Positions 60,593 through 64,000 of a DNA stretch of 64,000 nucleotides are shown piece by piece; position 1 is the stretch's first letter; each line of letters opens with the position of its first letter. The stretch spans positions 474,824 through 538,823 of the forward strand of contig NZ_AUBE01000002.1 in assembly GCF_000429085.1 (NCBI RefSeq), given 5' to 3'. Below the pieces are notes generated by a model. That model saw nothing but the letters and a program-made list of their open reading frames with translations. It made no database searches and was not told the origin of the DNA. The DNA is from Streptomyces flavidovirens DSM 40150. GTDB lineage: Bacteria; Actinomycetota; Actinomycetes; Streptomycetales; Streptomycetaceae. Position numbers and translations under genes: made by a program.

Positions 60593-61804
60593 TCAGAGGA
60601 AGCGGCGGATGGGGGCGACGGCCGCCTCCCGTATCCGCTGCGTCGCGGAGCGGCGTTTCCAGCGGCCTTTCTCGATCCGTTCGCTGACCTGAAGGTCCTC
60701 GTCGAAGTGCCCGTCCATGGTGGCGGTGAAGTCTTCGTCCAGGACGGCGAGCATGATCTCTTCGTCGTGGTCGAGTGAGCGGCGGTTGAAGTTGGTCGAG
60801 CCGATCAGGGCGGCGACCCGGTCGACGGTGATGACCTTGGCGTGCATCATCGTCGGCTGGTACTGGAAGATGCGCACCCCGCACGCAAGAAGGTCCTCGT
60901 AGAAGTTCTGGCCGGCCAGACGGCAGACCCGCTTGTCGGTGTGGGGGCCGGGCAGCAGGATGTCCACCTCGACGCCGCGCCGGGCCGCCGCGCACAGCAG
61001 ATCGACGAAGTAGGCGTCGGGGGCGAAGTAGGCGGTGGCCAGGCGGAAACGTTCCTCTGCGGATTCGAGCATGACCCGCATGAGGGTCTGCATGTCGTGC
61101 CAGCCGAAGCTGGCCGAACCGCGGACGACCTGCACCACGGCGTCGCCCTGCGGTGTGTGGCCGGTGAAGCGGTCGCGCGCGTCGAAGAGGGTGTCGTGGC
61201 ACTCGGCCCAGTTCTGCGCGAAGGCGGCGGCGATGCCGTCCACGGCGGGGCCGCGTACCTGGACGTGGGTGTCGCGCCACTCGTTCTCGTTGCGGGCGTT
61301 GCCGCACCACTCCTCGGCTATGCCGACCCCGCCGGTGTAGGCCACCGATTCGTCGACGACCAGCACCTTGCGGTGGCAGCGGTGGTTCTGCTTGAGCGGG
61401 GAGAGGTACAGAGGCTTGCGGAACCACGTCACCTCGGCCCCGGCCCGGTCCATCAGATCGAGCAGGTCCTGTTCGATGAGCCGGCTGCCGAAGCCGTCCA
61501 GCAGCAGCCGCACGCGCACCCCGTTGCGTGCCCGGTCCGCCAGCGCCTTCGCGAACTCGCGGGCTATCTCCCCGCGCCAGTACACGAACGTCATCATGTC
61601 CACGGTGTGCTCGGCGCTGCGGATGCTCCGCAGCATGGCCGCGAAGATCTCGTCCCCGTTGCGCAGCGGAACCAGGGCGTTGCCTTCCGTGGCTGCGATG
61701 CCGATCAGCCGCTCCAGGCGGCGCCGCATCCGCTGCTTGCGCTCCGGCAGAGACGGCGCAGTGCCCTGTTCGGACAGCGGCGACTCGCTGCGTGTGCTGG
61801 TCAT
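60593..61804 (-). CDS. Phospholipase D-like / cardiolipin synthase family protein
   Basis: A 403-residue protein with two HKD-type active-site halves: HRCHRKVLVVDESVAYTGGV (about residue 145) and MMHAKVITVDRVAALIGSTN (about 325). Conserved surroundings (GNARNENEWRDTHVQVRGPA) match the bacterial cardiolipin synthase ClsB/C-like group. I see no strong N-terminal membrane segment, unlike ClsA. It sits between otsA and otsB on the otsB strand. Probably acts on phospholipids; a nuclease-type activity is not excluded. Confidence 0.85.
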   Translation of the reverse strand: MTSTRSESPLSEQGTAPSLPERKQRMRRRLERLIGIAATEGNALVPLRNGDEIFAAMLRSIRSAEHTVDMMTFVYWRGEIAREFAKALADRARNGVRVRLLLDGFGSRLIEQDLLDLMDRAGAEVTWFRKPLYLSPLKQNHRCHRKVLVVDESVAYTGGVGIAEEWCGNARNENEWRDTHVQVRGPAVDGIAAAFAQNWAECHDTLFDARDRFTGHTPQGDAVVQVVRGSASFGWHDMQTLMRVMLESAEERFRLATAYFAPDAYFVDLLCAAARRGVEVDILLPGPHTDKRVCRLAGQNFYEDLLACGVRIFQYQPTMMHAKVITVDRVAALIGSTNFNRRSLDHDEEIMLAVLDEDFTATMDGHFDEDLQVSERIEKGRWKRRSATQRIREAAVAPIRRFL

Positions 61805-62114
61805 GGCTCCACCTGGCCGGTCGGGGAAGGCCGCCCCGCGCGTCCGGCAACCGCTGAGGCGAGCCGACTGTACACACCGGCTCGCAATGCGCGGGAGCCG
61901 CGTTTACGCCGCAGGCGAGGCGAAGCCACTGCGGCGGAGTGCCGAGCCTGGCCGCCAGGGGCGTGGCCGCCGCGCCCGCGCGGGCCGGGGCGGAGGCCGA
62001 CACCGTCAGCGGCGCACCGGCCACCGCCCGCTGCTCGCCGTCCGCCACACCGTCGCCGACGACCGGCTGCTGCGGCGGCGGCTCACGCCACACTGGCCCG
62101 CCCTGGGCGGGTGA
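61805..62114. other. 310-bp stretch between the PLD-like gene and otsB
   Basis: No gene is supported. A + strand open frame ends at 62114 with ...RRTGHRPLLAVRHTVADDRL, protein-like at its end, but it lacks a start with ribosome-binding site and could be a gene remnant. The promoter of the PLD-like gene should be near 61805-61880. Confidence 0.4.
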
Positions 62115-62978
62115 TCAATCCCGTCCGGCGGTTTGGGACAGCGCCGTAAGGAGCCCCACCACTCCCGCCGGGCCGTCCACCACCAGGTCGGCCCGGTCCG
62201 CGAGCGCGGGTACTTCGGTGCCGCTGCACACCAGCAGGCCGGGGACGCCCTCCGTACGGAGCTTCTCCACTGTGGAGTACGCGGCGACGTCGCCCAGGTC
62301 GTCCCCGGCGTACAGCACGCAGCCCGCGCCGACCTCGCGTACGTACTCGGCGAGCGCCACGCCCTTGTCGATGCCGGGCGGGCGCAACTCCAGTACCAGG
62401 CGGCCGGGTTCGACGATCAGCCCGTGGCGGGCGGCGAGCTCGGCGAGGGGGACGCGCAGGGACTCGAACGCTGTTACGGGGTCCTCGGCGCGCCGTGTGT
62501 GGACGGCGACGGCCTGCCCCTTCTCCTCGATCCACGAGCCGCGCCAGGCGCCGATGCCTTCGAGGAAGCCGGGGAGTTCGGCGCGGGCGGCCTGTACGCC
62601 GGAGTGTGCGGCGGGGGCACGGACGGTGCCGGTCACGGCGTCCCAGCGCTCGGCGCCGTAATGGCCGAGTACGACGAGGTGTTCCAGGCCGGGGACTCCG
62701 GCGAAGCCGCCGTAACGGACCGCGACGCCGGCCGGGCGGCCGGTGATCACGGCGACGGAGCCGACGTTCGGCGCGAGTGCGGCGAGCGCCGCCACCGCGC
62801 CGGGGTGGGCGCGGGCCTGCTCCGGGTCGGGGACGATGTCGGCGAGCGTGCCGTCGAAGTCGAGGGCGATCACCGCCCGGTCCGGTGCGGCCAGCAGCGC
62901 GGCGAGGCCGTCGCGGCCGGCGGGGGTGGCGGGCGTGAAGTCGGTCGGCAGGGGGTGCGGTTGCGATTGGCTACCCAT
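62115..62978 (-). CDS. otsB: Trehalose-6-phosphate phosphatase
   Basis: A 287-residue HAD-superfamily enzyme that releases trehalose from its 6-phosphate. Motif I VIALDFDGTLADIVPDPEQA is near residue 36, VAVITGRPAGV near 76, GHYGAERWD near 105, and the family block LVLELRPPGIDKGVALAEYV with YAGDDLGDVAAY near 195-220. It acts after OtsA, which is encoded on the opposite strand 1.5 kb away. Confidence 0.93.
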   Translation of the reverse strand: MGSQSQPHPLPTDFTPATPAGRDGLAALLAAPDRAVIALDFDGTLADIVPDPEQARAHPGAVAALAALAPNVGSVAVITGRPAGVAVRYGGFAGVPGLEHLVVLGHYGAERWDAVTGTVRAPAAHSGVQAARAELPGFLEGIGAWRGSWIEEKGQAVAVHTRRAEDPVTAFESLRVPLAELAARHGLIVEPGRLVLELRPPGIDKGVALAEYVREVGAGCVLYAGDDLGDVAAYSTVEKLRTEGVPGLLVCSGTEVPALADRADLVVDGPAGVVGLLTALSQTAGRD

Positions 62979-63066
62979 GCCCCCTGACCCTACCGGCGCC
63001 CGCGCCTGCTCGGCACTGACCTGGCGCTGGCCGAGCCCCTCGGCGCAAGGGGACGCCTGCGGCGGG

Positions 63067-63189
63067 CTTTCCCCTACCCGCCCCTTCCCGAACCGGGGGC
63101 ACGCCCCCAGACCCCCGGACGCCCTGCGGGCGTGTCCTCAAACGCCGGACGGGCTGGATTTTGCCGCTTGCGGCAACTTCACAAGCCCG
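63067..63189. repeat. Dispersed intergenic palindromic element, copy E
   Basis: CTTTCCCCTACCCGCCCCTT, then a CCGGGGGCACGCCCCCAG-type hairpin, GGACGCCC-TGC-GGGCGTGTCC, and CCTCAAACGCCGGACGGGCT. Closest in layout to copies A and B. Lies 3' of the DUF3263 gene and 5' of otsB. Confidence 0.75.
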
Positions 63190-63218
63190 CCGCGGGCGTC
63201 GCCCCCCTGCCGACCCCC

Positions 63219-63524
63219 TCAGCGGCGCTCACGCCGGGCGTCCCGTACCCGGCGGAGGCGGTTGACCGTGACGGGGTCGTGGGCGAGGGCTCGCGGGTCG
63301 TCCAGCAGGGCGTTGAGGAGCTGGTAGTAGCGGGTCGGCGAGATGCCGAGCTGCTCCCGTATCGCCCGCTCCTTGGCGCCGGGCCCCGGCCACGACCGCC
63401 GCTCGACGGCAAGCACCGCACGGTCCCGCTCGGAGAGCCCGGAGGGCTCCGCGTCCGGCATCGCGCCGTCGGCAGGCGGGGACGGGGCCGGGCGGGCGGC
63501 GTCCTCGGCCGGGGGGTAAGGCAT
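63219..63524 (-). CDS. DUF3263 protein
   Basis: A 101-residue protein. After a Pro/Ala-rich head, residues 28-92 (LSERDRAVLAVERRSWPGPG, AKERAIREQLGISPTRYYQL, LNALLDDPRALAHDPVTVNR) form the DUF3263 helix-turn-helix-like domain, an actinobacterial family probably binding DNA. A TAGACT -10 box at 63536-63531 is 6 bases before the ATG, indicating a leaderless mRNA. Confidence 0.85.
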   Translation of the reverse strand: MPYPPAEDAARPAPSPPADGAMPDAEPSGLSERDRAVLAVERRSWPGPGAKERAIREQLGISPTRYYQLLNALLDDPRALAHDPVTVNRLRRVRDARRERR

Positions 63525-63530
63525 ATGAGC

Positions 63531-63536
63531 AGTCTA
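63531..63536 (-). promoter_or_regulatory. -10 box for leaderless DUF3263 gene
   Basis: TAGACT on the minus strand, 6 bases before the ATG. Confidence 0.4.
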
Positions 63537-63563
63537 GGGCGGTGGGGAGAACGGGCGGTTCGC

Positions 63564-64000
63564 CTACTCGGCGTTCTCCTGCGCCGCCGCCTCGCGGCCG
63601 ATCGCGCCAAGGGTTCCGGTCGGATCGCCGTTGGGTCCGACCACCGAACCGATCTGCTTCTTGATGTTCTCGCTGACCTTCGCCCACGACGTCTTGCCGA
63701 CCGGGTAGAGCGTCGATCCGGGCAGCGCCTCAAGGAACGGCCACAGTTCCTTGTGAGCCGGGTCCGCGCCCATCGTCTCGGACGCGGAGACGGTGACCGG
63801 CAGCAGGTCGTACTCGTCGGCGAACTCCAGGACGTTCTCGTCGCTGTACGCGAAGTCGAGGAACTCGCCGATCTGCCTGCCGTGGCCGTGCTGCTTGAAG
63901 CCCATCATCCAGTCGGCGACGCCCATGCTCGACCTCGCCTTGCCGTTGGGCCCCGGCAGCGGCACCATGCCGACCTTGACGCCATTCTTCGCGGCCTGCT
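63564..64000 (-). CDS. ABC transporter sugar-binding protein, N-terminus beyond window
   Basis: The last 145 residues of an extracellular solute-binding protein (cluster-1, sugar type). VGMVPLPGPNGKARSSMGVA is the usual substrate-cleft region; IGEFLDFAYSDENVLEFADE and LEALPGSTLYPVGKTSWAKV follow, and it ends with IGREAAAQENAE. The start and any signal peptide lie outside. In-frame ATG at 63968 is internal. Permease genes would be expected outside the window; none lies immediately downstream of this gene here. Confidence 0.85.
   Translation of the reverse strand, partial: QAAKNGVKVGMVPLPGPNGKARSSMGVADWMMGFKQHGHGRQIGEFLDFAYSDENVLEFADEYDLLPVTVSASETMGADPAHKELWPFLEALPGSTLYPVGKTSWAKVSENIKKQIGSVVGPNGDPTGTLGAIGREAAAQENAE

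Noticed and set aside
60048..62093. A 681-codon minus-strand frame across otsA, the PLD-like gene and the gap
   Set aside because: It runs in the wrong frame over the HKD motifs of the PLD-like protein and antisense to otsA.
61887..62114. A + strand frame ending GHRPLLAVRHTVADDRLLRR
   Set aside because: Its end looks protein-like, but there is no ribosome-binding site and the first half is Arg/Gly-rich; at most a gene remnant.

Overview
The window is high-GC actinobacterial DNA, almost certainly from a Streptomyces chromosome. Supporting signs are the codon bias, many GTG and some TTG starts, the futalosine menaquinone genes, a stand-alone groEL under CIRCE control, WhiJ-type XRE/DUF397 genes, and many genes with a TANNNT -10 box only 6-7 bases before the start codon (probable leaderless mRNAs). 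I see no rRNA, tRNA, CRISPR array or intact insertion sequence. Most of it looks like core chromosome, with a few accessory patches.

Layout. 1-4125: MFS exporter with MarR regulator, a ribbon-helix-helix protein, an AzgA-type purine permease, a small membrane protein. 4306-11859: CtpE-like P-type ATPase, two tandem paralogous secreted proteins, a very large sacsin/Hsp90-like ATPase. 12238-17002: DUF3027, an MFS protein, then a lipoprotein and mqnB-mqnD. 17316-18777: cold-shock protein, small membrane protein, HAD phosphatase. 18862-22923: complete ferric-siderophore ABC importer with an iron box. 22932-31529: membrane protein, XPB-N-like protein, lipoprotein, VanZ, XPB helicase, GT87 glycosyltransferase, small conserved protein. 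31798-36622: HelD-family motor, GNAT, a TPR-type regulator divergent from an RsbW-like ATPase. 36848-38841: a WXG100-like/putative effector/membrane-protein cassette. 39042-43055: cutC, a CsoR operator, copA and an HD hydrolase. 43118-45775: Cmx-like exporter, Uma2 protein, two small genes. 45864-49326: MurNAc catabolism (RpiR regulator, murQ, MurNAc PTS). 49367-52179: accessory patch with a broken HigB-HigA pair, small regulators and an XRE-DUF397 fusion. 52251-57796: S8 protease, groEL, cspA, a MoaD-like carrier and thrC. 58120-62978: gpgS, otsA, a phospholipase D-like protein and otsB. 63219-64000: DUF3263 and the C-terminus of a solute-binding protein.

Functional units. mqnB and mqnD provide two steps of futalosine-dependent menaquinone synthesis. 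The four-gene siderophore importer is probably repressed by a DmdR/IdeR-type regulator. The copA promoter carries a near-textbook CsoR palindrome. RpiR, murQ and the PTS permease form a MurNAc recovery unit whose promoter is covered by paired RpiR-type operators. otsA and otsB make trehalose, with gpgS alongside.

The least explained signals are: (1) the cassette at 36848-38841, which looks like a type VII-associated polymorphic effector with partner and candidate immunity protein; (2) repeated short tandem arrays, mostly 9-bp units in about five copies, at gene ends and in intergenic DNA; (3) a dispersed palindromic element found at about five gene 3' ends; (4) two genes remodelled by deletion or fusion in the 49-51 kb patch.
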